Made by a program: the position numbers and the translations under genes. 64,000 nt of DNA, from NCBI GenBank assembly GCA_003209955.1, contig QCOD01000006.1, positions 1-64,000 of the forward strand. The letters are read 5' to 3'. Position 1 is the stretch's first letter. The number at the start of each line of letters is the position of its first letter. Origin of the DNA: OCS116 cluster bacterium AG-430-B22 (GTDB lineage: Bacteria; Pseudomonadota; Alphaproteobacteria; MED-G09). The notes under the pieces were generated by a model. The model had not been told where the DNA came from. It saw only the letters and a program-made list of their open reading frames with translations, and searched no databases. Shown piece after piece: positions 20,329 to 31,117 of this stretch.

Positions 20329-22404
20329 ATGAGTCGTTCAACACCATTAAATGATTATAGAAACATAGGAATTATGGCTCACATAGACGCCGGAAAAACA
20401 ACAACAACTGAACGCATTCTCTATTATACCGGTAAAAGTTATAAAATTGGTGAAGTTCATGATGGTGCCGCAACTATGGACTGGATGGAACAGGAGCAGG
20501 AGAGAGGTATTACAATAACTTCTGCAGCTACGACATGTTATTGGAAAGATAAAAGAATAAATATTATTGATACACCAGGTCATGTTGATTTTACTATTGA
20601 AGTCGAAAGGTCTCTGAGGGTTCTCGACGGGGCTGTAGCTGTTTTTGATTCAGTTGCAGGTGTTGAGCCACAATCTGAAACTGTATGGAGACAAGCAAAC
20701 AAATATAGCGTTCCAAGAATGTGTTTTGTAAATAAAATGGATAGAATTGGAGCTGATTTTTATCGATGCGTTGAAATGATTGAAGATAGATTAGGCTCTA
20801 ACCCACTAGTAATACAACTTCCAATAGGTGCTGAAAGCAATTATGAAGGATTAATTGATCTGCTTGCTATGAAAGAAATTATCTGGAAAGAAGAAAGCCT
20901 GGGAGCTGAATTTGAATATAAAGATATCAGAGATGAACTCAAAGAAGAAGCTGAGAAATATAGAACTACATTGGTAGAAATGGTAGTTGAACAAGATGAT
21001 GATCTGATGGAACAATACCTTGAAGGAAATGAACCTACTGAGGAATCTCTTAAAAAATGTATTCGTCTTGGTGTTTTGAATCAATCATTTGTTCCTGTAT
21101 TAAATGGTACTGCGTTTAAAAATAAAGGTGTTCAACCTCTATTGGATGCTGTTGTTGATTTTATGCCTTCTCCTACTGATGTTGAAGCTATAAAAGGCAT
21201 TAATCCAGATTCTGAAGAGGAAATTATAAGAAAATCTTCTGATGAAGAACCATTATCACTTTTGGCTTTTAAAGTTATGAATGATTCTTTTGTTGGTAAT
21301 CTAACTTTTGCTAGAATTTATTCAGGGGTTATTAAGTCTGGTGAAACACTTATTAACACTGTTAAGGGTAAAAAGGAAAGAATTGGTAGAATGCTTCTTA
21401 TGCACGCTAATTCTAGAGAAGAAATTAAAGAAGCATATGCTGGTGATATTGTTGCTTTAGTTGGTTTAAAAGATACCACTACTGGCGATACTTTATGCCA
21501 TGCTGAAGATCAAGTGATACTAGAAAGAATGGAGTTTCCTGATCCGGTGATAGAGGTAGCTGTAGAACCTAAAACAAAAGCAGACCAAGAAAAAATGGGT
21601 ATTGCATTACAAAGATTAGCTAAAGAAGATCCATCATTCAGGGTTTCTTCAGATGATGAATCTGGACAAACAGTAATAAGTGGTATGGGCGAACTTCATT
21701 TAGATATTCTTGTTGATCGCATGAAAAGAGAATTTAAAGTAGAAGCAAATGTTGGCGCTCCTCAAGTTGCATACAGAGAAACATTATCAAAGGAAGCTGA
21801 AATTGACTATACTCATAAGAAACAATCTGGAGGAGCTGGACAATTTGCTAGATTAAAAATTGTAGTAAGTCCAGTTGAACCTGGTGAAGGTTACACTTTT
21901 GAAAGTGAGATTGTTGGTGGAAATATTCCGAAAGAATATATTCCGGGTGTTTCTAAAGGTATAGAAAGTATAAAAGAAACTGGTGCATTGGCTGGGTTCC
22001 CTATTATTGATTTTAAAGTTAGATTAATTGATGGTGCATATCATGATGTTGACTCAAGTGTAATGGCATTTGAAATAGCTGCTCGTGCTGCATTCAGAGA
22101 AGTTTGTAAAGATGCTGGAATAAAATTATTAGAACCAATTATGAGCGTTGAAGTAGTTACTCCAGAAGAGTATCTAGGTGATATTATTGGTGATTTAAAT
22201 AGTAGGAGAGGCCAAGTTTCAGGAACTGAAACTAGAGGTCCTTCAACCGTAATAAATAGTATGGTTCCATTAGCTAATATGTTTGGCTATGTAAATAATT
22301 TAAGATCAATGTCTCAAGGTAGAGCAGTTTTTACAATGCAATTTGACCATTATGAAGAAGTTCCAAAAGCTGTATCAGAAGAAATTATCTCACAATTAGC
22401 TTAA
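20329..22404 (+). CDS. fusA: Elongation factor G
   Basis: EF-G is 691 residues, the translocation GTPase. The P-loop is [15 protein letters not shown], switch II is DTPGHVDF, the guanine motif is NKMD, and domains II-V are complete up to [16 protein letters not shown]. The next gene is rpsJ after 14 bases, so no tuf copy lies in the canonical place. Such a direct fusA-rpsJ junction fuses the str and S10 operons. Confidence 0.99.
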   Translation: MSRSTPLNDYRNIGIMAHIDAGKTTTTERILYYTGKSYKIGEVHDGAATMDWMEQEQERGITITSAATTCYWKDKRINIIDTPGHVDFTIEVERSLRVLDGAVAVFDSVAGVEPQSETVWRQANKYSVPRMCFVNKMDRIGADFYRCVEMIEDRLGSNPLVIQLPIGAESNYEGLIDLLAMKEIIWKEESLGAEFEYKDIRDELKEEAEKYRTTLVEMVVEQDDDLMEQYLEGNEPTEESLKKCIRLGVLNQSFVPVLNGTAFKNKGVQPLLDAVVDFMPSPTDVEAIKGINPDSEEEIIRKSSDEEPLSLLAFKVMNDSFVGNLTFARIYSGVIKSGETLINTVKGKKERIGRMLLMHANSREEIKEAYAGDIVALVGLKDTTTGDTLCHAEDQVILERMEFPDPVIEVAVEPKTKADQEKMGIALQRLAKEDPSFRVSSDDESGQTVISGMGELHLDILVDRMKREFKVEANVGAPQVAYRETLSKEAEIDYTHKKQSGGAGQFARLKIVVSPVEPGEGYTFESEIVGGNIPKEYIPGVSKGIESIKETGALAGFPIIDFKVRLIDGAYHDVDSSVMAFEIAARAAFREVCKDAGIKLLEPIMSVEVVTPEEYLGDIIGDLNSRRGQVSGTETRGPSTVINSMVPLANMFGYVNNLRSMSQGRAVFTMQFDHYEEVPKAVSEEIISQLA

Positions 22405-22418
22405 AAACAGAGGGTAAC

Positions 22419-22727
22419 GTGAAAGAACAAAATATACGAATAAGACTGAAAGCATATGACCATAGAGTTCTTGATACTTCAGCTAAAGAAATTTTAGAGA
22501 CAGCAAAAAGAACTGGAGCTGATGTAGTAGGCCCTATTCCATTACCAACTAGAATAGAAAAATTTACAGTTCTTAGAAGTCCGCATATTGATAAGAAAAG
22601 CCGTGAACAATTTGAAATTAGGACTCACAAGAGACTTATGGACATTATTGATCCCACACCTCAAACAGTTGATGCTCTAATGAAGTTAGATTTGGCTGCT
22701 GGCGTTGATGTTGAGATAAAATTATAG
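22419..22727 (+). CDS. rpsJ: 30S ribosomal protein S10
   Basis: S10 is 102 residues and also binds NusB in antitermination complexes. The start codon is GTG (22419), preceded by AGAGGGT as ribosome site. The protein begins [18 protein letters not shown], the normal S10 N terminus, and contains [19 protein letters not shown]. It opens the S10 gene block directly after fusA. Confidence 0.99.
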   Translation: MKEQNIRIRLKAYDHRVLDTSAKEILETAKRTGADVVGPIPLPTRIEKFTVLRSPHIDKKSREQFEIRTHKRLMDIIDPTPQTVDALMKLDLAAGVDVEIKL

Positions 22728-22736
22728 GTTTTAGTT

Positions 22737-23537
22737 ATGAGAACAGGTTTAATCTGTAAAAAATTAGGAATGAGTAGAATATTTGATTCAAACGGATCGC
22801 ATATTCCAGTAACTGTTCTTCACCTTGATAATTGTCATGTTATTTCATCTATAACTGAAGAAAAAAATGGTTATTCTGCTTTACAGATTGGTGTAGGTAA
22901 AATTAAAGATAAAAAATTATCTAAATCCATGAAAGGCCATTTTAAAAAAAATAAGGTTGAACCTAAACTAAAGCTCTCTGAATTTAGAGTTTCACCTGAA
23001 AACCTAATAGATAACGGTACTGAAATTGTTGCATCTCATTTTGTAAATGGCCAATTTGTTGATGCAACTGGAACATCGATAGGCAAAGGATTTGCTGGCG
23101 CTATGAAGAGACATAATTTTGGTGGTCTTCGTGCATCTCATGGTGTTTCTATTAGTCATAGGAGCCATGGTTCAACTGGTCAATGCCAAGATCCTGGTAA
23201 AGTTTTTAAAGGAAAAAAAATGGCAGGCCACATGGGTTCATCCACTGTAACAACTCAAAATCTTGAAATAATTAAAACTGATTCAGAAAATGGTTTTATT
23301 TTCGTAAAAGGATCAGTCCCTGGATCAAAAGGTGGTTGGGTTATTTTAAATGATGCAAAAAAAATTCCTTTAAGAGAAGACTTACCTTTGCCTGCTGGTG
23401 TCAAAGGTCATGATATAATTGAAGAAGCTCCAGCAGAAGAAGCTCCAGCAGAAGAAGCTCCAGCAGAAGAAGCTCCAGAAGAAGAAGCTCCAGAAGAAGA
23501 AGCTCCAGCAGATAAAGAGGTTAAAGATGAAAGTTAA
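22737..23537 (+). CDS. rplC: 50S ribosomal protein L3 with Glu/Ala/Pro repeat tail
   Basis: L3 is 266 residues. Its conserved core (about 1-225) includes GASHGVS-like [20 protein letters not shown], with the glutamine region that PrmB methylates in other bacteria. The final 40 residues are a low-complexity acidic tail built from [10 protein letters not shown] pentapeptides, encoded by six 15-base direct repeats (23421-23510). Such a tail is absent from short L3 proteins of about 210 residues. The stop lies 11 bases inside rplD, so both are translated across the overlap. Confidence 0.98.
   Translation: MRTGLICKKLGMSRIFDSNGSHIPVTVLHLDNCHVISSITEEKNGYSALQIGVGKIKDKKLSKSMKGHFKKNKVEPKLKLSEFRVSPENLIDNGTEIVASHFVNGQFVDATGTSIGKGFAGAMKRHNFGGLRASHGVSISHRSHGSTGQCQDPGKVFKGKKMAGHMGSSTVTTQNLEIIKTDSENGFIFVKGSVPGSKGGWVILNDAKKIPLREDLPLPAGVKGHDIIEEAPAEEAPAEEAPAEEAPEEEAPEEEAPADKEVKDES
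23421..23510 (+). repeat. Six tandem 15-bp repeats inside the 3' end of rplC
   Basis: The unit GAAGAAGCTCCAGCA occurs six times head to tail; the fourth and fifth copies end in GAA instead of GCA. In frame it encodes the EEAPA tail of L3. Copy number could vary by slippage without breaking the frame. Confidence 0.95.
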
Positions 23538-24147
23538 TCTTATTAATATTGAAACTGAAAAAACAACCTCGGAAGATCTACAAGATGAATTTTTTGGACT
23601 TGATCCAAGAAAAGATATTTTACACAGAGTTGTAACTTGGCAATTATCAAAAAGAAGATTAGGCACAAGAAAAACTAAAAGTAGAGGAGAGATTACTGGA
23701 AGCACTAAAAAGATTATGCGCCAAAAAGGTTCTGGTGGTGCAAGACATAGAACTAAGAAAGTTAATCTTTTTAGAGGTGGGGGTACAGCCTTTGGCCCAA
23801 AAGTAAGAGATCATTCCACTAAATTACCTAAGAAAATTAGAAAATTAGGATTAAGACATGCTTTGTCAGCAAAGGCTAAAAATAATGAGCTAATTCTTGT
23901 TGATGGAAATTTTTCTGATCTGTCCAAAACTAAGTCTATAAAAGACAAGATAGAAAAACTTGATTTAAAGAATTCTTTGATTGTTAATAACTTTGATAGT
24001 GATAATCCTTTTGTTAAGGCTGCAAAAAACATTAAAAATATTGAATTCCTTAAAGTTGATGGAATTAATGTTTACGATATTCTCAATAATCAAAAACTTA
24101 TTATTACTAAGGACTCTTTAAACAATATTGTGGAGAGATGCCAATGA
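23527..24147 (+). CDS. rplD: 50S ribosomal protein L4
   Basis: L4 is 206 residues, with the extended loop containing [21 protein letters not shown] that lines the exit tunnel. The ATG at 23527 overlaps the last 11 bases of rplC. The open frame continues upstream through the L3 repeats as a Lys/Leu/Gln repeat, which is not part of L4. In E. coli L4 represses the S10 operon; no equivalent leader is visible, because rpsJ follows fusA directly. Confidence 0.97.
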   Translation: MKVNLINIETEKTTSEDLQDEFFGLDPRKDILHRVVTWQLSKRRLGTRKTKSRGEITGSTKKIMRQKGSGGARHRTKKVNLFRGGGTAFGPKVRDHSTKLPKKIRKLGLRHALSAKAKNNELILVDGNFSDLSKTKSIKDKIEKLDLKNSLIVNNFDSDNPFVKAAKNIKNIEFLKVDGINVYDILNNQKLIITKDSLNNIVERCQ

Positions 24148-24434
24148 GTTTAAGTAATTATGATATTTTATTAAGTCCTGTAGTTACTGAAAAATCAACT
24201 CTATTATCAGAGTCAAATAAAGTTGTTTTCAAAGTAGCTATTAAATCAAATAAAAAACAAATTAAAAAGAGCGTTGAAGAAATTTTTAAAGTTAAGGTGA
24301 AATCTATAAATACTCTTAGAAGAAAAGGAAAAACTACAAACTTTAGAAATATTAAAGGTAAACGAAAAGATTTTAAACACGCAATTATAACTTTAGAGGA
24401 AGGTCAGACCATTGATACGATGGGTTCTGTTTAA
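24144..24434 (+). CDS. rplW: 50S ribosomal protein L23
   Basis: L23 is 96 residues and lies at the exit-tunnel mouth, where trigger factor and SRP dock. It reads [18 protein letters not shown] and later VKVKSINTLRRKGKTTNFRN. I chose ATG 24144 (ATGA overlap with rplD) because GGAGAG at 24132-24137 is six bases upstream; the alternative ATG at 24138 directly touches that site. Confidence 0.96.
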   Translation: MSLSNYDILLSPVVTEKSTLLSESNKVVFKVAIKSNKKQIKKSVEEIFKVKVKSINTLRRKGKTTNFRNIKGKRKDFKHAIITLEEGQTIDTMGSV

Positions 24435-24440
24435 TCGATT

Positions 24441-25277
24441 ATGGCATTAAAGCAATATAAACCGACAAGTCCAGGGCAAAGAGGTCTAGTTTTAGTAGAC
24501 AAATCTTCTTTATCAAAAGATAGGCCAATCAAAAAACTTACTGAAGGTTTACCCTCTAAATCTGGTAGAAATAATAATGGAAGAATTACATCAAGAAGAC
24601 GTGGTGGTGGACACAAAAGATTATATAGAAAAATCGATTTTAAAAGAGATAAAATTGATTCAGTTGGAATTGTAGAAAAACTCGAATACGATCCTAATAG
24701 AACTGCTTTTATAGCTCTTATTAAGTATGAGGATGAGTATAGATATATTATTGCTCCTCAAAGATTATCAGTTGGTGATAAAGTTTCATCAGGACCTAAC
24801 TCAGATATAAAACCTGGAAATGCCTTGCCTATGACTAAGATTCCTATAGGCACAATTATTCATAATATTGAAATGAAACCTGGTAAAGGAGGTCAGTTAA
24901 TTAGATCTGCAGGAACATTTGCTCAATTAGTTGGTAGAGACCAAGGTATGGCAATTATTAGACTTACTTCTGGTGAACAAAGACTAATACCTGCGGAATG
25001 TTATGCAACAATTGGAGCTGTTTCAAATCCAGATAATTCTAACCAAAAATTAGCTAAAGCTGGTAGAAACAGATGGAAAGGCAAAAGGCCTTCAGTAAGA
25101 GGAGTTGTAATGAACCCAGTTGACCACCCTCATGGTGGTGGCGAAGGTAAAACATCTGGTGGGCGTCATCCTGTAACACCATGGGGCGTTCCTACTAAAG
25201 GTAAAAAGACAAGATCAAATAAGAGTTCTGATAAATATATAGTTAGAAGCAGACACCAAAGAAGAAAGAGAAAATAG
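24441..25277 (+). CDS. rplB: 50S ribosomal protein L2
   Basis: L2 is 278 residues, essential for subunit joining and near the peptidyl-transferase centre. The diagnostic [20 protein letters not shown] stretch near 222-241 contains the critical histidine. The sequence starts [15 protein letters not shown], as in other Proteobacteria. It is followed two bases later by rpsS. Confidence 0.99.
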   Translation: MALKQYKPTSPGQRGLVLVDKSSLSKDRPIKKLTEGLPSKSGRNNNGRITSRRRGGGHKRLYRKIDFKRDKIDSVGIVEKLEYDPNRTAFIALIKYEDEYRYIIAPQRLSVGDKVSSGPNSDIKPGNALPMTKIPIGTIIHNIEMKPGKGGQLIRSAGTFAQLVGRDQGMAIIRLTSGEQRLIPAECYATIGAVSNPDNSNQKLAKAGRNRWKGKRPSVRGVVMNPVDHPHGGGEGKTSGGRHPVTPWGVPTKGKKTRSNKSSDKYIVRSRHQRRKRK

Positions 25278-25279
25278 TT

Positions 25280-25558
25280 ATGGCTAGATCAGTATCAAAA
25301 GGACCGTTTGTAGAAAGTTATGTACTAAAAAAGGCTGAGGCTGCAAGAGAGTCTGGAAGAAAAGACATTATAAAAATTTGGAGTAGACGATCAACTATTC
25401 TTCCTCAATTTGTTGGTTTAAATTTTGGAGTTCACAATGGACAAAAATTTATACCAGTTTTAATAACTGAAGATATGGTTGGTCACAAGTTTGGTGAATT
25501 TGCGCCAACTAGAACTTATTATGGACATACTGCTGATAAATCAGTAAAGAGAACTTAA
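25280..25558 (+). CDS. rpsS: 30S ribosomal protein S19
   Basis: S19 is 92 residues and sits in the 30S head next to S13. It reads [17 protein letters not shown] and ends with the family block [12 protein letters not shown]. rplV starts at the base after its stop, so the pair is coupled. Confidence 0.99.
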   Translation: MARSVSKGPFVESYVLKKAEAARESGRKDIIKIWSRRSTILPQFVGLNFGVHNGQKFIPVLITEDMVGHKFGEFAPTRTYYGHTADKSVKRT

Positions 25559-25939
25559 ATGAATAAAAGAGCAAAAGAAATAAGTAAGCCATCATCAAAA
25601 GCTATAGGTAAAATGATAAGAATTAGCCCTTACAAACTTAATCTTGAAGCTAAATCTATAAGAGGAAAAAAGGTTGGAGATGCTCTTTCTTACTTAGAAT
25701 TCTCAAAAAAAAGAATATCAAATACTGTTAAGAATACATTAGAAAGTGCTATAGCAAATGCAGAAAATAATCATGCTCTCGATATTGATAAATTGTATGT
25801 AGATGAAGCTTTTGTTGGTAAAAATATGGTTATGAAAAGGTTTAGAGCTAGAGCCAGGGGTAGGGCAGCTAAAATATTAAAACCATTTAGCCAGCTTACT
25901 ATAGTTTTAAAAGAACAAAATATTGAGGAAACAAAATAA
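25559..25939 (+). CDS. rplV: 50S ribosomal protein L22
   Basis: L22 is 126 residues; its hairpin lines the peptide exit tunnel. Recognisable blocks are [20 protein letters not shown] and [18 protein letters not shown] near the C terminus (the macrolide-related loop). A 15-residue N-terminal extension precedes the core. Its stop overlaps the rpsC start by one base (TAATG). Confidence 0.98.
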   Translation: MNKRAKEISKPSSKAIGKMIRISPYKLNLEAKSIRGKKVGDALSYLEFSKKRISNTVKNTLESAIANAENNHALDIDKLYVDEAFVGKNMVMKRFRARARGRAAKILKPFSQLTIVLKEQNIEETK

Positions 25940-26631
25940 TGGGTCAAAAAGTTAATCCTATAAGTATGAGGTTAGGCATCAATAGAACATGGGATTCTAC
26001 TTGGTATGCCGGAAAAAATGAATATTCAATTCTTTTAAAGGAAGATTTGAATATGAGAAAAATGATCTTTAGAGATTTAAAGAACGCCGCAATATCAAGA
26101 GTTGTAATTGAAAGACCACATAAAAAATGCTTAGTAACTATTCATTCAGGTAGACCAGGTCTTATTATTGGTAAAAAGGGATCTGAAATAGAAAACTTAA
26201 GGAAAAAACTTCAAAATTTAACTTTATCTGATGTTGTTGTTAATATAGTTGAAGTTAGAAAACCAGAAATTAATGCTACATTGGTAGCCGAAAATATTGC
26301 TCAACAATTAGAAAGACGTGTAGGTTTTAGAAAAGCCATGAAAAGATCTGTTCAATCAGCTATGAGGTTGGGAGCAAAAGGAATTAGAATTAATTGCGGC
26401 GGAAGACTTGGCGGTGCAGAAATTGCAAGAACTGAATGGTATAGAGAAGGAAGAGTTCCTCTTCATACTTTAAGGTCAGATGTAGATTATGGTGTTGCTT
26501 CTGCTCATACAACTTATGGTATTTGTGGAATTAAGGTTTGGATTTATCTTGGTGATATTATGGAACATAATCCATTTGCAAAAGATAAAAAATCTGAAGA
26601 TAAAGCTCTTGAACAAGGAAAAGGATTATAG
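25939..26631 (+). CDS. rpsC: 30S ribosomal protein S3
   Basis: S3 is 230 residues and forms part of the mRNA entry channel. It begins [20 protein letters not shown], has the KH domain loop [13 protein letters not shown], and the C-terminal block [22 protein letters not shown]. It starts within the last base of rplV. Confidence 0.99.
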   Translation: MGQKVNPISMRLGINRTWDSTWYAGKNEYSILLKEDLNMRKMIFRDLKNAAISRVVIERPHKKCLVTIHSGRPGLIIGKKGSEIENLRKKLQNLTLSDVVVNIVEVRKPEINATLVAENIAQQLERRVGFRKAMKRSVQSAMRLGAKGIRINCGGRLGGAEIARTEWYREGRVPLHTLRSDVDYGVASAHTTYGICGIKVWIYLGDIMEHNPFAKDKKSEDKALEQGKGL

Positions 26632-26636
26632 TTTAA

Positions 26637-27059
26637 ATGCTGCAACCAAAAAAGACAAAATATAGAAAAGCCCACAAAGGTAGAATTAGAGGTAAAGCGA
26701 AAGGCGGTACTACTCTTAACTTCGGTTCTTATGGTTTAAAAGCAATCACAGCTGAAAGAGTAACATCTCGACAAATTGAAGCTGCAAGAAGAGCAATAAC
26801 AAGACATATGAAAAGAGCAGGTAAAGTTTGGATTAGAATTTTTCCTGATGTTCCTGTTTCAAAAAAACCTACTGAAGTAAGAATGGGTAAGGGTAAAGGA
26901 ACCCCAGAATACTGGGCAGCTAGAGTTAAACCAGGTAGAGTGATGTTTGAAATTGATGGTGTTCCATATGATATAGCTCATACAGCACTAAATCTTGGTT
27001 CTTCAAAACTACCACTCAAAACAAAAATAATTATGAGGCCTGGTGAAGGAATTAAATAA
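26637..27059 (+). CDS. rplP: 50S ribosomal protein L16
   Basis: L16 is 140 residues and contacts A-site tRNA. It reads [19 protein letters not shown] and carries [23 protein letters not shown]. The conserved Arg of the hydroxylation site lies in this last block. It overlaps the rpmC start by one base. Confidence 0.99.
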   Translation: MLQPKKTKYRKAHKGRIRGKAKGGTTLNFGSYGLKAITAERVTSRQIEAARRAITRHMKRAGKVWIRIFPDVPVSKKPTEVRMGKGKGTPEYWAARVKPGRVMFEIDGVPYDIAHTALNLGSSKLPLKTKIIMRPGEGIK

Positions 27060-27274
27060 TGGCAAAAAAGAAAAAAGAAATAAGTGATATGAGTAAAGAT
27101 CAACTAGTAGACCATATAGAGGTTTTAAAAAAGGAATTATTTAATCTCAAAATTGAAATTATGTCTGGTCAAAATAACAATACCTCAAATATTTCTAAAA
27201 TTAAGAAAGATATAGCTAGAGCTAAAACTTTTATAAATATTCAAAGTAAAGAAGTGGAGTCATCAAATGCCTAA
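27059..27274 (+). CDS. rpmC: 50S ribosomal protein L29
   Basis: L29 is 71 residues, two helices, located at the exit-tunnel rim. The pattern [20 protein letters not shown] followed by [13 protein letters not shown] is typical. Its 3' end overlaps rpsQ by eight bases. Confidence 0.96.
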   Translation: MAKKKKEISDMSKDQLVDHIEVLKKELFNLKIEIMSGQNNNTSNISKIKKDIARAKTFINIQSKEVESSNA

Positions 27275-27497
27275 AAGAATTCTTAAAGGAATAGTCATTA
27301 GTGATAAAGCAGATAAGACACTTACTGTTGAAGTAGAGAGAAGATTTTCTGATCCATTTTTCAAAAAAACTGTTAGAAGCTCAAAAAAATATAAAACACA
27401 TGATGAGAATAATAAATTTAAAGTTGGAGATATAGTCAGGATTCAGGAATGCCGTCCAATTTCTAAAACAAAAACTTGGACAGTATTAGAGGATTAG
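27267..27497 (+). CDS. rpsQ: 30S ribosomal protein S17
   Basis: S17 is 76 residues with the OB-fold signature: [20 protein letters not shown], then [20 protein letters not shown]. It binds 16S rRNA early in 30S assembly. It is coupled to rpmC through an eight-base overlap. Confidence 0.98.
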   Translation: MPKRILKGIVISDKADKTLTVEVERRFSDPFFKKTVRSSKKYKTHDENNKFKVGDIVRIQECRPISKTKTWTVLED

Positions 27498-27513
27498 TAT
27501 TAAGGAATAAACA

Positions 27514-27882
27514 ATGATTCAAATGCAATCAAAATTAGATGTAGCTGATAATTCAGGAGCAAAGCTTGTGCAATGTATTAAAGTTCTAGGTGGGTCTAAG
27601 AGACGTACTGCTGGTGTAGGTGATATTATTGTTGTTTCAGTAAAAGAAGCTATTCCTAGAGGTAGAGTAAAAAAAGGTGAAGTTCTCAAGGCTGTTATTG
27701 TAAGAACAAAAAAAGAAGTAAGAAGGCAGGATGGAAGCGCAATACGCTTTGATACCAATGCTGCCGTCCTGGTTAATGCTCAAGGGGAACCAATTGGCAC
27801 AAGAATTTTTGGCCCGGTAACAAGAGAGTTACGAGCTAAGAATCTTATGAAAATTGTTTCTTTAGCTCCGGAGGTAATATAA
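27514..27882 (+). CDS. rplN: 50S ribosomal protein L14
   Basis: L14 is 122 residues, a subunit-interface protein. It reads [20 protein letters not shown] and has [20 protein letters not shown], both diagnostic. The rplX start overlaps its stop by one base. Confidence 0.99.
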   Translation: MIQMQSKLDVADNSGAKLVQCIKVLGGSKRRTAGVGDIIVVSVKEAIPRGRVKKGEVLKAVIVRTKKEVRRQDGSAIRFDTNAAVLVNAQGEPIGTRIFGPVTRELRAKNLMKIVSLAPEVI

Positions 27883-28196
27883 TGCCTGCAAAATTAAAAA
27901 AAGGAGATAAAGTTTTTATCTTAGCTGGAAAGGATAAAGGTAAAGAGGGAGAAATTGTTCAAATTCTTGGCCCAGATAAAGCTATTGTTCAAGGTATTAA
28001 TCTTGTAAAAAAACATAAAAAACCTTCTCAGGAAGATGAAGGAGGTATTGTTGATCAAGAAAAACCCATTAACAAATCTAATTTAATGCTGATAGATCCA
28101 AAAAGTAAAAAACCAACTAAAATAGGTTTTAAAAAAAATAAAAAAGGCGTAACTGTAAGGTTTTCTAAGAAATCAGGAGAATTTATCAATGACTAA
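27882..28196 (+). CDS. rplX: 50S ribosomal protein L24
   Basis: L24 is 104 residues with a KOW motif ([20 protein letters not shown]) and [18 protein letters not shown]. It initiates 50S assembly. Its end overlaps the rplE start by eight bases. Confidence 0.98.
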   Translation: MPAKLKKGDKVFILAGKDKGKEGEIVQILGPDKAIVQGINLVKKHKKPSQEDEGGIVDQEKPINKSNLMLIDPKSKKPTKIGFKKNKKGVTVRFSKKSGEFIND

Positions 28197-28743
28197 AATT
28201 GAAATTCCAAGATTACAAAAGCTTTATAAAGATAAATTTTCAAATGAATTGAAAAATGCTTTTGAGTATCAAAACCCATTTGAAATACCAAAGATTAAAA
28301 AGGTAGTTTTGAATATGGGCATTGGTGAAAATGTTAGTGATAGTAAAAAAATTAACTCTGCTTTTGAAGCTTTAGAATTAATTTCTGGTCAAAAGCCTAT
28401 TAAAACTATCGCAAAAAAAGCTATAGCTGGATTTAAATTAAGAGAGGGCTTGCCTGTAGGTGTTAAAGTTACTTTGAGAAAGAAAATTATGTATGAGTTT
28501 ATAGATAGATTAATAAATATTGCTTTACCAAGGGTCAGAGATTTTAGAGGTTTAAATAGTAAGAGTTTTGATGGAAATGGAAATTATGCTTTCGGCATAA
28601 AAGAACACATAATTTTTCCTGAAATACATTATGAGTCAGTTACTGATATATGGGGAATGGATGTTATTGTTTCTACATCTGCTAATACTGATGAAGAAGC
28701 TTTAGCGTTATTAAAGGGTTTTAACTTTCCTTTTGGAAACTAA
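28189..28743 (+). CDS. rplE: 50S ribosomal protein L5
   Basis: L5 is 184 residues and binds 5S rRNA. The blocks [13 protein letters not shown] and [20 protein letters not shown] are diagnostic, as is [17 protein letters not shown]. It follows rplX with an eight-base overlap and precedes rpsN. Confidence 0.99.
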   Translation: MTKIEIPRLQKLYKDKFSNELKNAFEYQNPFEIPKIKKVVLNMGIGENVSDSKKINSAFEALELISGQKPIKTIAKKAIAGFKLREGLPVGVKVTLRKKIMYEFIDRLINIALPRVRDFRGLNSKSFDGNGNYAFGIKEHIIFPEIHYESVTDIWGMDVIVSTSANTDEEALALLKGFNFPFGN

Positions 28744-28757
28744 AAAAAGAGGTAAAT

Positions 28758-29063
28758 ATGGCAAAAGTTAGTTTAGTTCAAAGAGATTTAAAAAGAAGAA
28801 AACTCTGGAACAAATATAAAGAAAAAAGAGCAAGTCTTTTGGCTATTGCAAATGATAAGTCATCTTCGGCAGAGGAGAGATTTGAAGCTAGATTAAAATT
28901 ATCAAAGCTACCAAGAAATTCTTCTAAGTCACGCATAAGAAATAGATGTTCTTTAACCGGTAGACCTAGAGCAGTTTACAGAAAATTTGGTTTGTCAAGA
29001 ATAGCGCTAAGAGAGTTAGCTTCTGATGGAAAACTACCTGGTGTAGTGAAATCAAGTTGGTGA
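28758..29063 (+). CDS. rpsN: 30S ribosomal protein S14
   Basis: S14 is 101 residues, the long zinc-free type: the short CxxC form is not present. It reads [20 protein letters not shown] and ends [20 protein letters not shown] then [24 protein letters not shown] before the ATG is the ribosome site. Confidence 0.99.
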   Translation: MAKVSLVQRDLKRRKLWNKYKEKRASLLAIANDKSSSAEERFEARLKLSKLPRNSSKSRIRNRCSLTGRPRAVYRKFGLSRIALRELASDGKLPGVVKSSW

Positions 29064-29070
29064 GGTACTG

Positions 29071-29469
29071 ATGAATATAAATGATCCAATAGGAGATATG
29101 ATTACTAGAATTCGTAATGCTCATTTACGAGGTAAAGATACTGTAGATTCTCCAAGTTCAAATTTAAGAATTAATATCTTAGAGGTTTTACAGGACGAAG
29201 GGTTTATTAGGGGTTTTTCTACTACTGATTACGATAATGGGAGAACTGAAGTTCAGATCGATTTAAAATATCATGAAGGTGAACCAGTTATTAAAGAAAT
29301 TATCAGAGTCTCAAAACCAGGTAGAAGAGTATATTCTTCAGTAAAAGGAATGAATCTAGTTCGTAATGGTTTAGGTATTTCAATTTTATCAACTCCAAAA
29401 GGAGTTATGTCCGATAAGTCAGCAAGAACTAATAATGTTGGTGGTGAAGTTTTGTGTACTGTTTTTTAA
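29071..29469 (+). CDS. rpsH: 30S ribosomal protein S8
   Basis: S8 is 132 residues, a primary 16S rRNA-binding protein that in E. coli also represses the spc operon. The family features [14 protein letters not shown] and [18 protein letters not shown] are present. The start lies seven bases after the rpsN stop. Confidence 0.99.
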   Translation: MNINDPIGDMITRIRNAHLRGKDTVDSPSSNLRINILEVLQDEGFIRGFSTTDYDNGRTEVQIDLKYHEGEPVIKEIIRVSKPGRRVYSSVKGMNLVRNGLGISILSTPKGVMSDKSARTNNVGGEVLCTVF

Positions 29470-29482
29470 TTAGTGTGTTGTT

Positions 29483-30016
29483 ATGTCAAGAATAGGTCAA
29501 AAGATTATAGAAATTCCAGATAATGTTGAAGCTATTTTAGGTCAAGATGAAATAAAACTGACTGGTCCTAAAGGTGAGCTTTCTACACCAATCTTTGAAG
29601 GTGCAAATATTGAAATTGCTGATAAAACTATAACTGTAAATAAAAATGAAAATAATCCAGATTTTTCAAAAAATTGGGGTCTTCAAAGAACTCTTATATC
29701 AAATAGTATTATTGGAGTAAGTGAAGGTTTTTCAAAAAAACTTGAGATCAACGGTGTTGGTTATAGAGCTCAAATGAAAGGTAGCAATATTCAATTATCA
29801 CTTGGCTTTAGTCATGATGTTAATTATGAAACTCCAGATGGAATAAAAATTGAAACACCATCACAAACAGAAATTATAATAAGTGGTATAGACAAACAAA
29901 AAGTTGGTCAAGTAGCCGCTGAAATAAGAGCTTTTAGGCCACCAGAACCATACAAAGGTAAAGGTGTAAAATATGAAGATGAATACATTTTTAGAAAAGA
30001 AGGCAAGAAAAAGTAA
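29483..30016 (+). CDS. rplF: 50S ribosomal protein L6
   Basis: L6 is 177 residues with two alpha/beta domains: the N-terminal MSRIGQKIIEIPDNVEAIL and the C-terminal IRAFRPPEPYKGKGVKYEDE. It lies near the sarcin-ricin loop. The gene keeps the normal spc order between rpsH and rplR. Confidence 0.99.
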   Translation: MSRIGQKIIEIPDNVEAILGQDEIKLTGPKGELSTPIFEGANIEIADKTITVNKNENNPDFSKNWGLQRTLISNSIIGVSEGFSKKLEINGVGYRAQMKGSNIQLSLGFSHDVNYETPDGIKIETPSQTEIIISGIDKQKVGQVAAEIRAFRPPEPYKGKGVKYEDEYIFRKEGKKK

Positions 30017-30020
30017 TTAA

Positions 30021-30371
30021 ATGACAAAGTTAGATAGGGATATAAGAAGACAAAACCGTGTAAGAAAAGATCTAAAAGCTAGAGCTACTGATAAATGTAG
30101 ATTAACAGTTTTTAGATCATCAAAACATATTTATGCACAGATAATTGATGATATTTCAGGAAAAACAATTGTATCTGCTTCATCTCTAAGTAAAGACTTT
30201 AAGGAAAAAGGAAGTGACATCAACGGAGCTTCCAAAGTTGGAGTTTTAATTGGCGAAAAAGGAATTAGTGCAGGTATCAAGGATGTTTTTTTCGATAGAG
30301 GTAGATATAGATACCATGGACGAGTAAAAGCTCTAGCTGAAGGAGCTAGGGAAGCAGGACTAATTTTTTAG
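30021..30371 (+). CDS. rplR: 50S ribosomal protein L18
   Basis: L18 is 116 residues and binds 5S rRNA with L5. RLTVFRSSKHIYAQIIDD and FDRGRYRYHGRVKALAEGAR are the family blocks. It starts four bases after rplF. Confidence 0.99.
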   Translation: MTKLDRDIRRQNRVRKDLKARATDKCRLTVFRSSKHIYAQIIDDISGKTIVSASSLSKDFKEKGSDINGASKVGVLIGEKGISAGIKDVFFDRGRYRYHGRVKALAEGAREAGLIF

Positions 30372-30380
30372 GAGAGTATT

Positions 30381-30932
30381 TTGGCTTTAGAAGATAAAAA
30401 TTTTCAAGATAGTGATAGCGAGTTTATTGATAAATTAGTATTTATTAATAGAGTTGCAACTGTTGTAAAGGGCGGTAGAAGATTCAGTTTTGCAGCATTA
30501 GTTGTAGCTGGAAATCAAAAAGGTCATGTTGGTTTTGGTCATGGTAAAGCTAGAGAAGTTCCAGAAGCTGTAAAGAAAGCAACTGACTCAGCAAAAAATT
30601 CATTAATTAAAGTTCCTTTAAAAGAAGGAAGAACTCTTCATCATGATATTGAGGGTCGTCATGGTGCAGGTAAGGTGATTTTAAGAGCTGCACCTCCAGG
30701 AACAGGAATAATATCAGGTGGTCCAATGCGTGCTGTTTTTGAAGTTTTAGGAGTGCAGGATGTAGTTGCAAAATCTATCGGTTCATCTAATCCATATAAT
30801 ATGGTTCGAGCAACTATTGATGCACTTTCAAAAATAGATAGCCCAAGACAAGTTGCTGCAAGAAGAAATAAAAAAGTAAGTGAAGTTTTTTCTAAAATTG
30901 ATAATGAGGAAGAAGTTGCTGGTGAGGCGTAA
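30381..30932 (+). CDS. rpsE: 30S ribosomal protein S5
   Basis: S5 is 183 residues and contributes to decoding fidelity and mRNA unwinding. The start is TTG (30381) with AGGAGAG upstream. The dsRNA-binding fold [20 protein letters not shown] and [19 protein letters not shown] are intact. rpmD starts on the base after its stop. Confidence 0.98.
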   Translation: MALEDKNFQDSDSEFIDKLVFINRVATVVKGGRRFSFAALVVAGNQKGHVGFGHGKAREVPEAVKKATDSAKNSLIKVPLKEGRTLHHDIEGRHGAGKVILRAAPPGTGIISGGPMRAVFEVLGVQDVVAKSIGSSNPYNMVRATIDALSKIDSPRQVAARRNKKVSEVFSKIDNEEEVAGEA

Positions 30933-31115
30933 ATGAAGAAAATAAAAGTTAAACAAATTTCTAGTTCAGTCAGAAGACAACCTTACCAGAAAAAAAATTT
31001 AATAGGTTTAGGTCTAAATAAGCTGAATAAAACTGTAGAATTAGATGATACGCCATCAATTAGAGGTATGATAAATAAAGTTAGCCATTTGGTTGAAGTT
31101 ATTTCAGAGGAATAA
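30933..31115 (+). CDS. rpmD: 50S ribosomal protein L30
   Basis: L30 is 60 residues. The typical [20 protein letters not shown] block and the C-terminal [11 protein letters not shown] are present. It abuts rpsE and is followed two bases later by rplO. Confidence 0.97.
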   Translation: MKKIKVKQISSSVRRQPYQKKNLIGLGLNKLNKTVELDDTPSIRGMINKVSHLVEVISEE

Positions 31116-31117
31116 TT

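Noticed and set aside
23419..23526. In-frame N-terminal KKLQQ extension of L4
   Set aside because: It is the second reading frame of the L3 repeats. L4 starts normally at ATG 23527.
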